In this document: piece after piece, positions 27,607 through 36,083 of the stretch
How the letters are laid out: every line of letters begins with the position of its first letter
How positions within the stretch are numbered: the first letter of the stretch is position 1
DNA from: Alphaproteobacteria bacterium
GTDB lineage: Bacteria > Pseudomonadota > Alphaproteobacteria > Rhodobacterales > Rhodobacteraceae
DNA: 64,000 nt
Assembly: GCA_030426685.1 (NCBI GenBank)
Contig: JAUHYC010000010.1
Span: forward strand, 1 to 64,000
Direction of reading: 5' to 3'
The notes under the pieces: generated by a model
The model's database searches: none
What the model was told of the DNA's origin: nothing
The model's input: the letters and a program-made list of their open reading frames with translations, nothing else
Translations under genes and position numbers: made by a program

Positions 27607-28698
27607 TTAATCGCTCGTGGACTGTTTGGAAACCGCCTTTTTCAACGCCTCGACGTCACGCGCCAAGCGGGGCAGACGGCGCTGCGCTTTATAAATCTCG
27701 GTATGGCTTTCCATCTTGATACCGGGATAGCCCATGATCACCCGGCCTGCAGGCACATTGGACAGGATCTTTGTACCTCCGCCGGAAATCACGCCGTCGC
27801 CGATAAAGATATTATCAACCACGCCGGTTTGCCCGCCAAGCACCACATTGTTGCCGATTTCAACCGATCCGGACACTCCTGTCTGCCCACAGAGCAGACA
27901 GTCGCGACCCACGCGAGTATTGTGGCCAACATGCACAAGGTTATCCAGCTTGGAGCCATCTCCAATAACGGTATTTCGGATAGTTCCGTTGTCGACCGTG
28001 CAGTTCGAGCCGACCTCGACATCATCGCCGATTTCAACCGCACCCAACGAATGGATTCGCAACCAACTCTGTGCTTTGGCATCCCCTTGATCGCCCAGGG
28101 ACTTGCGCGCGTTTTCTGCTCCGGAAACTTCGGGCGTCACATAGCTGAACCCGTCCCCTCCGATGCGCGCACCGGGCTGAGCTATAAAACGGTCCCCGAT
28201 CCGAGCGCGGGCGCCGATGCTGACCATCTCGCGCAGCAGAGCGTCTTTACCGATGGTCGCATCCATGCCGACAACGCAATGCGCCCCGATCACAGAACCG
28301 GCCCCAATATGAACACGGGCACCGATAACAGAGAGCGGTCCGATTGAGACATCCGCGCCGATCTCAGCTGTCGGATCAATAACGGCCGAGGGGTGAATTC
28401 CAGGTGCGATCCCCTGCCCGCGGTCCAGCATCGAGGTGATCCCGGCCATTGCCATGCGTGGCCGTTGCACGAAAATGGCTGCTTCCAGTCCTAAAGCCCG
28501 CCAATCAGCCCCGTCCCACAAGACGGCGGCGCGTGCGGAACCGCTCTCCAGCGCCTCGGCATATTTCGGTGACATCGCCATTGCCAAATCGGTCGGCCCA
28601 GCATCAACCGGCTCGGCGGCGCGCAGGATTGTCAGGCTGGTCTGACCCTCGGCCTCGGCGCCAAGCGCTTCGGCGATTTGCTGAATGGTGAACTGCAT
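27607..28698 (-). CDS. LpxD-like UDP-3-O-acyl-glucosamine N-acyltransferase
   Basis: A 363-residue acyltransferase: N-terminal uridine-binding LpxD domain (about 1-100), then a left-handed beta-helix of hexapeptide repeats (about 105-320) and a C-terminal helix. The catalytic His of LpxD is probably His259 in VHVGHN. A roughly 30-residue loop at 186-215 interrupts the helix, as in other alphaproteobacterial LpxD. LpxD adds the second 3-hydroxyacyl chain in lipid A synthesis at the inner membrane face. The usual partners bamA, fabZ, lpxA and lpxB are not here; instead an ACP and ketosynthase follow. The start at 28698 has AAGGAA upstream. Confidence 0.88.
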   Translation of the reverse strand: MQFTIQQIAEALGAEAEGQTSLTILRAAEPVDAGPTDLAMAMSPKYAEALESGSARAAVLWDGADWRALGLEAAIFVQRPRMAMAGITSMLDRGQGIAPGIHPSAVIDPTAEIGADVSIGPLSVIGARVHIGAGSVIGAHCVVGMDATIGKDALLREMVSIGARARIGDRFIAQPGARIGGDGFSYVTPEVSGAENARKSLGDQGDAKAQSWLRIHSLGAVEIGDDVEVGSNCTVDNGTIRNTVIGDGSKLDNLVHVGHNTRVGRDCLLCGQTGVSGSVEIGNNVVLGGQTGVVDNIFIGDGVISGGGTKILSNVPAGRVIMGYPGIKMESHTEIYKAQRRLPRLARDVEALKKAVSKQSTSD

Positions 28699-28732
28699 AA
28701 CGGGCTTCCTTGTGGCAGGACTTGCCCCGTGA

Positions 28733-30328
28733 TTAACCCTGAACGTCCGGCAGGACCACCCCTGCCTTTTGCAGAGCCTCCCATATCTTGCGATCTCGGT
28801 CATAGACATCGCGGCGATACTGCACCTCACCTTTGGGGCCGATATAAGCCGTGCGGTAAATCAGATGCACCGGAACCGGTTTGTCCAGATTGACCTTGGT
28901 CTCTTTCCCGGTGTTCAACACACGGTGAAAAAACGCCTTTGGATCCTCTTCCTGTTTGGCAAGCAGCGCGTAGGCGAACTCAAACGGTTGCGCCAGTCGA
29001 ATGCAGCCATGCGAGAACGCACGCACCTCACGCGCGAACAGAGATTTCTGAGGAGTGTCATGTAGATAGATGTTGTGCTTGTTGGGGAACATGAACTTGA
29101 CCAGCCCCAGAGCATTACTTTTGCTGGGCGGCTGACGCATCGAAAACGGGAAGTTCCGCGCCGTGAACTGGTTGAAATCAACCGCCCCGCGATTCACCTG
29201 CCGCCCACTGCGGTCGGTGATCTGGATGTGCCCTACCGCGTGCGGGTTGGCGCGCAATTTTGGCAGGTATTCTTTGGTGATGATCGAGCGTGGAACGTAC
29301 CAGCTGGGATTGATCACCATATGCTCCATCTCATCCGAAAACTCGGGGCTGCGGCGATCATGCGTGTTCTTACCGATTACAGCGCGGGTTTGGAACGTAA
29401 CCTGCCCATCATCCACGATCTTGGCCGAAAAATCCGCCTGATTCACCAGGATGTGGCGCTCGCCACGCATCTCTGGCAACCAACGCTCACGTTCCAGAGC
29501 AACAAGGACAGCCTTGAGCCGGTCTGATGCAGGACGATTGATCTCCGTAATCGTCCCCTTTCCCGCAACGCCGTCTGGTTCAAGGCCATGCGCAGTCTGA
29601 AACGCCCGGACAGCTGCGACAACAGTATCATCATAAAGCGGATTGGCTGTGGGCCTGAGATAGCCCATAGACACGAGCCGGTTCCTCAGCTTGATCACGC
29701 TTGCCCCGGAATCACCACGCTCGAGTTTGGTAACCGGGACAGTCGCGCCCCAACCGCCTTGCGCGATCAGGTCTTCGAGCCCCTTCTTTTGCTTCATCAG
29801 GGCCCGATACTGCCGTGTTTGCGGCGCCAAAGCTTTGAAGTATTTTGCTCCATCGGTTGAGGTGAGCCGCTCAAGATGCTCATCAGCCGAAAGCCGTTCG
29901 ACGTAGCGAACCAAACCGTTGTCTATCTGCGAAGGCGTGACTGCCCCTGATTTCAGATCGCTGGCATATTTTACAAAAACGCGGCTCAATTCCGCCTCGA
30001 CCATTCCCAGGTCGCGAGTCGTTCGGGCATTTTGCATTTGTGTCAGCAAGGACTGCACATCGTAACGCGCCGCTGGCAAACCATGAAGATCCGTTGTCGA
30101 CAGAGCCTGAATCAGCGCCGCACGCCGCACCAGGTGTTCGGGTGTTTCCCCAACCCACACCGGATCGAAACCGTTGTTCCGGTAAAAATCCGCCACTGCA
30201 GGGCTTGAGGCCGTGCTTTCAGCCACTGCCATCTGAAAAGCCGTGCCGGAAGTGCCCGCTTGGGCAAATGATGCTGCGGAAGCCAGCAAGGCGATCAGTT
30301 GAACACGGAAACGAGAAACAAACGACAT
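28733..30328 (-). CDS. L,D-transpeptidase (YcbB/LdtD type)
   Basis: A 531-residue periplasmic enzyme. Signal peptide residues 1-24 (MSFVSRFRVQLIALLASAAS region), a scaffold domain (about 40-190), a peptidoglycan-binding domain (about 200-265, SGASVIKLRNRLVSMGYL) and the L,D-transpeptidase catalytic domain with HGCIRL, catalytic Cys at about 442. It forms 3-3 cross-links in peptidoglycan or attaches other molecules to it. The start at 30328 gives the signal peptide. It is upstream of lpxD-acp-ketosynthase on the same strand (34 nt before lpxD) and divergent from a YcbK-like protein; in E. coli ycbB and ycbK are also neighbours. Confidence 0.92.
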   Translation of the reverse strand: MSFVSRFRVQLIALLASAASFAQAGTSGTAFQMAVAESTASSPAVADFYRNNGFDPVWVGETPEHLVRRAALIQALSTTDLHGLPAARYDVQSLLTQMQNARTTRDLGMVEAELSRVFVKYASDLKSGAVTPSQIDNGLVRYVERLSADEHLERLTSTDGAKYFKALAPQTRQYRALMKQKKGLEDLIAQGGWGATVPVTKLERGDSGASVIKLRNRLVSMGYLRPTANPLYDDTVVAAVRAFQTAHGLEPDGVAGKGTITEINRPASDRLKAVLVALERERWLPEMRGERHILVNQADFSAKIVDDGQVTFQTRAVIGKNTHDRRSPEFSDEMEHMVINPSWYVPRSIITKEYLPKLRANPHAVGHIQITDRSGRQVNRGAVDFNQFTARNFPFSMRQPPSKSNALGLVKFMFPNKHNIYLHDTPQKSLFAREVRAFSHGCIRLAQPFEFAYALLAKQEEDPKAFFHRVLNTGKETKVNLDKPVPVHLIYRTAYIGPKGEVQYRRDVYDRDRKIWEALQKAGVVLPDVQG

Positions 30329-30564
30329 TAGATGACCTTGGTTATTCAATAGCTTGACGCGCACTGCCCGAACGCGTCTATCGATAATGTTTTGCCGCAC
30401 GGCGGATGTCTATTCACAAATGTATCACCAAACCGCATCTTTTTGCCTCTGGTGCGTGTTTGCATCGGGCAGGTGCTAGCTGCGCCGAAACCAAGCATAC
30501 TTGCATCAGTTGCGCAAAAAACTGCCGAAATTTCCCCCTTGATTTGGCTGCGACCAAAGATTTC

Positions 30565-30593
30565 TTGGCTGTTGAATCCGACTGTGCCATAAA
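30565..30593 (+). promoter_or_regulatory. possible promoter of the YcbK-like gene
   Basis: TTGGCT, a 17-bp spacer and CATAAA lie in the 347-nt divergent region before the gene at 30676. The rest of that region (30329-30564) holds no recognisable gene or structure. The match is moderate. Confidence 0.35.
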
Positions 30594-30675
30594 ACCCGCA
30601 TCTGGGATGGGAAAAAATTAACACCGCGCGCGTAACATCGTGTGCAGGCAGGAACAGTACGGGACGAAACACAAA

Positions 30676-31245
30676 ATGACCAAGAGCAGTGCATCGGGCT
30701 TGACCCGGCGTGCCCTATTGGGCGCATTCGCAGCAACCGCAGTCGTTGCAGCTCCGACCTATTCCAAAGCAGCGGGTTTCCTTCGTGGTGGTGGCGACAT
30801 TCGCCGCATTCGCATGTATTCGGGCCGCACGGGCGAACGAATTGACATGGTGTATTGGGTCGATGGCAAATACATCAAAGACGCCGTGAAAGAAGTAAAT
30901 CACTTCATGCGCGACTGGCGCAGCGATCAGGTCAAGGAAATGGACCTGCGCACCATCGATATCATGGCGGCCTCGCACAATATGCTGGATGTCAGCGAAC
31001 CCTATATGCTGCTGTCGGGCTATCGCTCGCCACAAACCAACGCGATGCTGCGCCGCCGTTCCAGAGGTGTTGCCAAAAACTCGCTACATATGAAGGGGCA
31101 GGCTGCGGATCTGCGTTTGTCATCTCGTTCGGTTTCGCAGATGGCCAAGGCGGCCATGGCATGCCGTGCTGGTGGCGTTGGGCAGTATTACCGCTCAAAC
31201 TTCGTTCACATGGACTGCGGCGTTATCCGCACATGGCGCGGCTGA
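30676..31245 (+). CDS. YcbK-like murein peptidase family protein (DUF882), Tat-exported
   Basis: A 189-residue protein with a twin-arginine signal (TRRALLGAFAATAVVAA, residues 9-25). The mature domain has the M15-like fold of DUF882: NHFMRDWRSDQVKEMD, LLSGYRSPQTNAML, SLHMKGQAADLRL and the final FVHMDCG, which give the His/Asp zinc ligands (SLHMKGQAAD and FVHMD). E. coli MepK (YcbK) of this family cleaves 3-3 cross-links, which fits the divergent L,D-transpeptidase that makes them. The ATG at 30676 is chosen for the Tat motif. It ends in a terminator. Confidence 0.9.
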   Translation: MTKSSASGLTRRALLGAFAATAVVAAPTYSKAAGFLRGGGDIRRIRMYSGRTGERIDMVYWVDGKYIKDAVKEVNHFMRDWRSDQVKEMDLRTIDIMAASHNMLDVSEPYMLLSGYRSPQTNAMLRRRSRGVAKNSLHMKGQAADLRLSSRSVSQMAKAAMACRAGGVGQYYRSNFVHMDCGVIRTWRG

Positions 31246-31274
31246 ACTGGTTTTTTCTTTCCGTACTATCGAAT

Positions 31275-31310
31275 AACCCCCTCAGATGGTTCTGACGGGG
31301 GTTTTGTTTT
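31275..31310 (+). terminator. terminator of the YcbK-like gene
   Basis: An 11-bp stem with one bulged C (AACCCCCTCAG with CTGA-C-GGGGGTT) and a 6-nt loop, followed by TTGTTTT, lies about 30 nt after the stop. Confidence 0.8.
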
Positions 31311-31376
31311 GCCCAAGTTGCCAAGGTTGACGGACACTGATGCCGCCTAAATTATTGAGAATATTCTTCAGAAAAA

Positions 31377-31453
<77 letters not shown>

Positions 31454-31510
31454 CTTGGCTGTTAGCTACCCTCGTTCTGATCCGGGTGCAACTGCAAATC
31501 AACTCCAGGA

Positions 31511-32731
31511 TCAGGCAAACAGATCATGCGCCAACTCGAGCGCATCGATCAGAGTATCGACCTCATCTGTCGTATTATAAAGCCCGAAGCTTGCGCGGCA
31601 GGTGGCGGTGACCCCGAGGTGATCCATCAGCGGCCCCGCGCAATGATGACCGGCGCGCACGGCAACGCCTTTCTTATCCAGAATGGTCGAAACGTCATGC
31701 GCGTGCCCTGCCCCGTCCATCGTAAAACTGAAGATCGCGGCCTTGGTCGATGTTGTGCCCTGAACCTGCAGCCAGTTCAGCCCCGTCAGACGTTTCATGG
31801 CATAATCACGCAGTCCGGCCTCGTGGGTTGCGATATGTTCCATGCCCAGATTCATCATATAATCCAGCGCTACGCCCATTCCGATGGTCTGCACGATCCC
31901 AGGTGTTCCAGCCTCAAACTTCATAGGCGGATCGTTATAGATCACCCGGTCTTTTGAGACCTCTTTGATCATGTCCCCCCCTCCGATGAAGGGGCGCATT
32001 TCGGCCATGCGCTCGGACTTGATGTAGATCGCTCCGGAACCCGAAGGACCATAGAGCTTGTGGCCTGTAATCGCGTAGAAGTCGCAGCCGATATCCTGCA
32101 CATCGACCGGCATATGCACCGCGCCCTGACTGCCATCTACCAGAACCGGAACGCCCTTGGCATGGGCGCCCTGGGTGATCGCTTTGACGTCGACAACGGT
32201 GCCCAACACGTTTGAGCAATGGGTGACAGCCACCAGTTTGGTCTTGGGTCCGATGGCATCGATCACCGCTTGTGGATCCAGATGGCCGGTGGAATCTACA
32301 TCAACCCATTTCAGCATAATGCCTTGCCGCTCGCGCAGGAAATGCCAGGGGACAATATTGGCGTGATGCTCCATCACGCTCAAAACAATCTCGTCCCCGG
32401 CCTCCAGATGCGGCATGGCCCACCCATAGGCAACAAGGTTGATCCCCTCAGTGGTGCCGGAGTTCAGAACGATTTCATTCTCATTCGGTACACTCAGAAA
32501 CCGCGCGACGATGCCGCGGACGGCTTCGTACTTCTCGGTCGCAAGATTGGATAGATAGTGCAAACCCCTGTGAACATTCGAATATTCATGCGCATAGGTC
32601 TGCGTGATCGCATCGATGACCACCTGCGGTTTCTGTGCGGACGCCCCGTTGTCCAGATAGGTCAGCGGCTTCCCGTTCACCTGACGCGACAGGATCGGAA
32701 AGTCAGCACGGATTTTCTGTACGTCATACAT
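31511..32731 (-). CDS. sufS: SufS cysteine desulfurase
   Basis: A 406-residue PLP enzyme that takes sulfur from cysteine for Fe-S cluster assembly. The PLP Lys is in AITGHKLYGPSG and the persulfide Cys in VRAGHHCAGPLMDHLG. The N terminus IRADFPIL...LTYLDNGASAQKP is typical of SufS (group II). The start at 32731 is used because the longer frame would overlap the preceding gene. It is the last gene of the suf operon; sufE, sufA and sufT are not found here. Confidence 0.95.
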   Translation of the reverse strand: MYDVQKIRADFPILSRQVNGKPLTYLDNGASAQKPQVVIDAITQTYAHEYSNVHRGLHYLSNLATEKYEAVRGIVARFLSVPNENEIVLNSGTTEGINLVAYGWAMPHLEAGDEIVLSVMEHHANIVPWHFLRERQGIMLKWVDVDSTGHLDPQAVIDAIGPKTKLVAVTHCSNVLGTVVDVKAITQGAHAKGVPVLVDGSQGAVHMPVDVQDIGCDFYAITGHKLYGPSGSGAIYIKSERMAEMRPFIGGGDMIKEVSKDRVIYNDPPMKFEAGTPGIVQTIGMGVALDYMMNLGMEHIATHEAGLRDYAMKRLTGLNWLQVQGTTSTKAAIFSFTMDGAGHAHDVSTILDKKGVAVRAGHHCAGPLMDHLGVTATCRASFGLYNTTDEVDTLIDALELAHDLFA

Positions 32732-32753
32732 AGACAGGGGTTCCCTATTCAGG

Positions 32754-33311
32754 TCAGCCGGGGGACAGCCAAAGGACAAAGGGGATGGCCAGCACGCCGG
32801 ATATGAGCATCACCAGAAACGATTTTCCGAGCGAGGCAAACCGATGGGCCTCATTCAGGAAATGCAAGGTGATGAAAAGGCTTAACAGCAGAATCGCAAG
32901 ACTGGCGGGCAAAAACAGAAACGGCGCAACAGACACGGCTGCCAAAACTATCGCCTGACCCGCAATTTGCAAAATCTGCAACCAGATCACCAGCGTCATG
33001 ACCTCGTAGAACGATCCCACACCGCCCAGCATCCGACCAACAAACAAAAAAGTCACAACACTGATCAGGATGGCACTGACCGAGACGAACAGAGTCCGCG
33101 ATATCGGCTCGGCCACATGCTCGACATCTGGGCTGATCAGGGGCAAAACAAATCCTGAAGCGGTTTGCACCAGCGCGTTCAGAATGACCGCAAGAAAGAA
33201 TGCCATCCACAAAACATCGCTGCCCAGCCGCATCGCAAGCAGACGACGCGCGGCTTCGGCCGGGTTCGTCAGGGTCAGAACGACCATATTCAGCAACGTT
33301 GCGGAACTCAT
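32754..33311 (-). CDS. Yip1-family membrane protein, copy A
   Basis: A 185-residue protein with about five hydrophobic segments. Its N-terminal region (LTNPAEAARRLLAMRL) and membrane layout fit Yip1/DUF1282 proteins. The ATG at 33311 overlaps the stop of the previous gene as ATGA; the same frame is open about 370 nt further, but that part lies inside the previous gene and has no hydrophobic pattern. Role unknown; its place between sufD and sufS suggests a link to Fe-S assembly or only cotranscription. Confidence 0.75.
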   Translation of the reverse strand: MSSATLLNMVVLTLTNPAEAARRLLAMRLGSDVLWMAFFLAVILNALVQTASGFVLPLISPDVEHVAEPISRTLFVSVSAILISVVTFLFVGRMLGGVGSFYEVMTLVIWLQILQIAGQAIVLAAVSVAPFLFLPASLAILLLSLFITLHFLNEAHRFASLGKSFLVMLISGVLAIPFVLWLSPG

Positions 33312-33793
33312 CCAGCGGCCCTTTGCGATTGTCTCATCCCCGACAACCAGAACCAGACGAAAATCGCAACCCATAACAGCCCGACCAGAGTTTGCGCGAT
33401 GCCTGGACCGATGAAACCGGCCACTAAGCCGTTCAACAACACCAGCGGTGCCGAAGCCAGCAGCGCCCAGAACAGCGCAAGCCTTGCGCCATAGCTGGTG
33501 CCACCCCCGCCGAACATCCGCGCGGCCAGATGCGACAACCATGCCAGCAGATAGAAAAACAGAGGCAGGATAAAAACGGACCCCAACAAGGCACCGCCCA
33601 TCAGCATGTTCAGTTCCGCTCCCTCCAGATGGGCGCGGCGTGCCAGGCTTGGCATTTGCGCGATGAAACCGATGATGCAAAAGGCCATCACAAAAGCCAG
33701 AGCCCGGTCTTCACGTGGCCCCATATCCAGAAGACGGCGCATAACGCGCCCCGGTCCGCGATACGTGGCCACGATATCCGTTGTGACAGGCAT
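33308..33793 (-). CDS. Yip1-family membrane protein, copy B
   Basis: A 161-residue membrane protein with four or five hydrophobic segments, similar in layout to the next gene. It opens with PVTTDIVATYRGPGRVMRRLLDMG, a cytoplasmic amphipathic lead. The ATG at 33793 overlaps the sufD stop (TGATG), which decides the start over an ATG 21 nt upstream. The pair may be an old duplication or two subunits. Function unknown. Confidence 0.75.
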   Translation of the reverse strand: MPVTTDIVATYRGPGRVMRRLLDMGPREDRALAFVMAFCIIGFIAQMPSLARRAHLEGAELNMLMGGALLGSVFILPLFFYLLAWLSHLAARMFGGGGTSYGARLALFWALLASAPLVLLNGLVAGFIGPGIAQTLVGLLWVAIFVWFWLSGMRQSQRAAG

Positions 33794-35073
33794 CAGCTGC
33801 GGCGCGCCAGCCAATCTTGGAGGCGAGAGACAATGACTTCGGCCAATGCTTCGTCTTCAATCTCTTCCACGGCCTCAGCCAGGAACGCCAGCGTCAGCAT
33901 ATCCGTGGCCTCCCGCGACGGAACCCCACGCGAGCGCAGGTAGAACAACGCCGTTTCGTCGATCGCACCCGAGGTCGAACCGTGAGAGCACGCCACGTCG
34001 TCGGCGTAGATTTCCAACTCGGGCTTGGCGAGAAACTGGCTGTCATCATCCAGCAACAGGGACTGGCTGATCTGGTAACCGTCGGTTTTCTGAGCGCCTT
34101 CTTTGACAAGGATTTTGCCTTGAAAAACACCCGTTGCACCGTTGCGCAGTACCTTCTTGAACACCTGGCGGCTTTCGCAGTTCACGGCGTCATGGGTGAC
34201 AAACACCGTGTCGTCATGATGGAAATCTCCATCACCAACACAGGCCCCTGCCACATGCGCCACCGCATCATCGCCTGTGAGTTCTATCACCTGCTCATTG
34301 CGGGTCAGAACCCCGTTCACGGTGAGCGTAAACGATTTGTAAATCGACTCCTGCCCCATACGCGTGAACATATGGGTTGCCGCACGGCGCTGATGATCGC
34401 GGCCCTGCGCACGGATGTGGTGCAACGTTCCGCCATCAGCGATGTCGATCTCAATGCATTTGTTGAATCGCGACGCAGCCGGACCATTCTCCAGAATCGT
34501 CACTTCAGCCCCGCTTTCAACACGGATGATATGGTGCAGGATCGCGTCCGAGGTTTCCGAAGCATGACGATAAATCAGACTGATCGGTTTCGACGGTTTT
34601 CCCGTCACATGGATTGCTACACCGTCTGACGCAAAGGCAGTGTTCAGCGCGGCGAGCGGACGCTGCACCGGGCTTTGACCGCGCGCTTCAAGTACGCCGT
34701 ACAACTCTTTGGCCCAATGGATATCTTTGCAACAAATATCCTCAAGCCGGTCGATCTTGACGCCTTCCATCGACAGGTCATCAGACTCTTCGGGGCTGAA
34801 AACGCCATCTATAAACACGATTTTCAGCCTGTCGAACTCGTGAAACATCATCGGTTCGTCGGTATGGAACAATGCCGCAGATGGCGCCTCGGCCGAGATC
34901 AGCGTATCGGGGCGTGTGTATTTCCAATACTCGTCGCGCCGACCGGGCAAGCCCATCTCCCGAACGCGGGCCAAAGCAGCCTCACGCGCTTTGCGTGTGC
35001 AGCCAGCTTCCGGCATGACAAGCGATGCCAGCCGCTCTTCGGTTGCTGTCAGTTTTGCCTGGGGTAATGCCAT
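33793..35073 (-). CDS. sufD: SufD, Fe-S cluster scaffold subunit
   Basis: A 426-residue beta-helix protein. The C-terminal domain has the family segments DDVACSHGSTSGAIDETALFYLRSRGV, with the conserved Cys and His. SufD works with SufB and SufC in the SufBC2D scaffold that builds Fe-S clusters in the cytosol. Its ATG overlaps the sufC stop (TAATG). Confidence 0.94.
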   Translation of the reverse strand: MALPQAKLTATEERLASLVMPEAGCTRKAREAALARVREMGLPGRRDEYWKYTRPDTLISAEAPSAALFHTDEPMMFHEFDRLKIVFIDGVFSPEESDDLSMEGVKIDRLEDICCKDIHWAKELYGVLEARGQSPVQRPLAALNTAFASDGVAIHVTGKPSKPISLIYRHASETSDAILHHIIRVESGAEVTILENGPAASRFNKCIEIDIADGGTLHHIRAQGRDHQRRAATHMFTRMGQESIYKSFTLTVNGVLTRNEQVIELTGDDAVAHVAGACVGDGDFHHDDTVFVTHDAVNCESRQVFKKVLRNGATGVFQGKILVKEGAQKTDGYQISQSLLLDDDSQFLAKPELEIYADDVACSHGSTSGAIDETALFYLRSRGVPSREATDMLTLAFLAEAVEEIEDEALAEVIVSRLQDWLARRS

Positions 35074-35828
35074 TAGTTCACCTCGGCCAGGATGTCGGCA
35101 TAGCCGTTGTGTTCCACTTCCAGCGCCAGTTCGGGTCCGCCGGTTTTAACGATGCGGCCATCTGCCATGATGTGCACCACATCCGGTTTGATGTGATCCA
35201 GCAGGCGCTGATAATGGGTAATCACCAGGAACCCGCGACCTTCATCGCGCAGCGCGTTAACACCCTCAGCGACAAGTTTCATCGCATCAACATCAAGGCC
35301 CGAGTCAGTTTCATCCAGGATGCACATCTTCGGTTCGAGCATTGCCATCTGCAGGATTTCATTGCGCTTTTTCTCACCGCCCGAGAAACCAACATTAACC
35401 GATCGCTTCAACATATCCGCATCGATCTTCAGGGCCTTGGCCTTGGTGCGCACTTCCTTCAGGAAGTCGGCGGCCGAGAGCTCCTCCTGACCGCGCGCCT
35501 TGCGCTGTGCGTTCACAGCGGTGCGCAGAAAGGTCATGTTGCCGACGCCGGGGATTTCGACCGGATATTGAAACGCCAGGAACACACCTGCGGCGGCGCG
35601 CTCTTCGGGCTCCATCTCAAGCAAGTCTTCTCCGTCAAGGCTTGCTGACCCGTTGGTCACTTCGTAACCGTCACGGCCTGACAGCACATAGCTGAGTGTC
35701 GACTTGCCCGAGCCGTTCGGCCCCATAATCGCATGCACTTTGCCGGCCTCGACCGTCAGATCAACACCTTTGAGGATCTCTTTGTCTTCTTCCTCAAGTT
35801 TCACGTGCAGGTTCTTGATTTCCAGCAT
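35073..35828 (-). CDS. sufC: SufC, Fe-S assembly ATPase
   Basis: A 251-residue ABC-type ATPase without membrane partner. Walker A GPNGSGKST, a Q-loop at AFQYPVEIPGV, signature FSGGEKKRNEI and Walker B CILDETDSGLDVDA. These are diagnostic of SufC. It drives shape changes of SufB-SufD. It is separated from the small gene upstream by 48 nt and overlaps sufD by one base. Confidence 0.97.
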   Translation of the reverse strand: MLEIKNLHVKLEEEDKEILKGVDLTVEAGKVHAIMGPNGSGKSTLSYVLSGRDGYEVTNGSASLDGEDLLEMEPEERAAAGVFLAFQYPVEIPGVGNMTFLRTAVNAQRKARGQEELSAADFLKEVRTKAKALKIDADMLKRSVNVGFSGGEKKRNEILQMAMLEPKMCILDETDSGLDVDAMKLVAEGVNALRDEGRGFLVITHYQRLLDHIKPDVVHIMADGRIVKTGGPELALEVEHNGYADILAEVN

Positions 35829-35876
35829 TTTTCGTCCTTTAGCGTATCGCAGGGGGCTATCTGGCCCCGATAATTT

Positions 35877-36083
35877 CTATCCAACAGCCTTGCGGATCAG
35901 GCGCGCGACAATCCACCCAAGAATTGCCCCACCGCCGATGGCCCAGACCGGGTTGATGAATTCAAAGTAGTTGATGTTGACGTAAGCCACGCCGAGCAAA
36001 CCGCCCAGAACCGGCAGAGCGTACCCCAGCCAGGTCAGCACATCATCCTTCCGGATGCGGTTCCGGGACATGCGCGCCATCAA
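35877..36083 (-). CDS. small membrane protein inside the suf operon
   Basis: A 68-residue protein with two hydrophobic segments (about 17-36 and 44-60) and basic ends ([13 protein letters not shown] and RLIRKAVG). Its start overlaps the sufB stop as ATGA, and it is followed by sufC on the same strand, so it is almost certainly translated. I do not recognise the family. Position suggests a membrane tether for the Suf complex or a regulator, but this is inference. Confidence 0.72.
   Translation of the reverse strand: MMARMSRNRIRKDDVLTWLGYALPVLGGLLGVAYVNINYFEFINPVWAIGGGAILGWIVARLIRKAVG

Noticed and set aside
33312-33680. N-terminal extension of the Yip1-like copy A gene
   Set aside because: This part lies within copy B in another frame, is not hydrophobic like the rest and is rich in Arg and Gly. 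The ATGA overlap start at 33311 is better.
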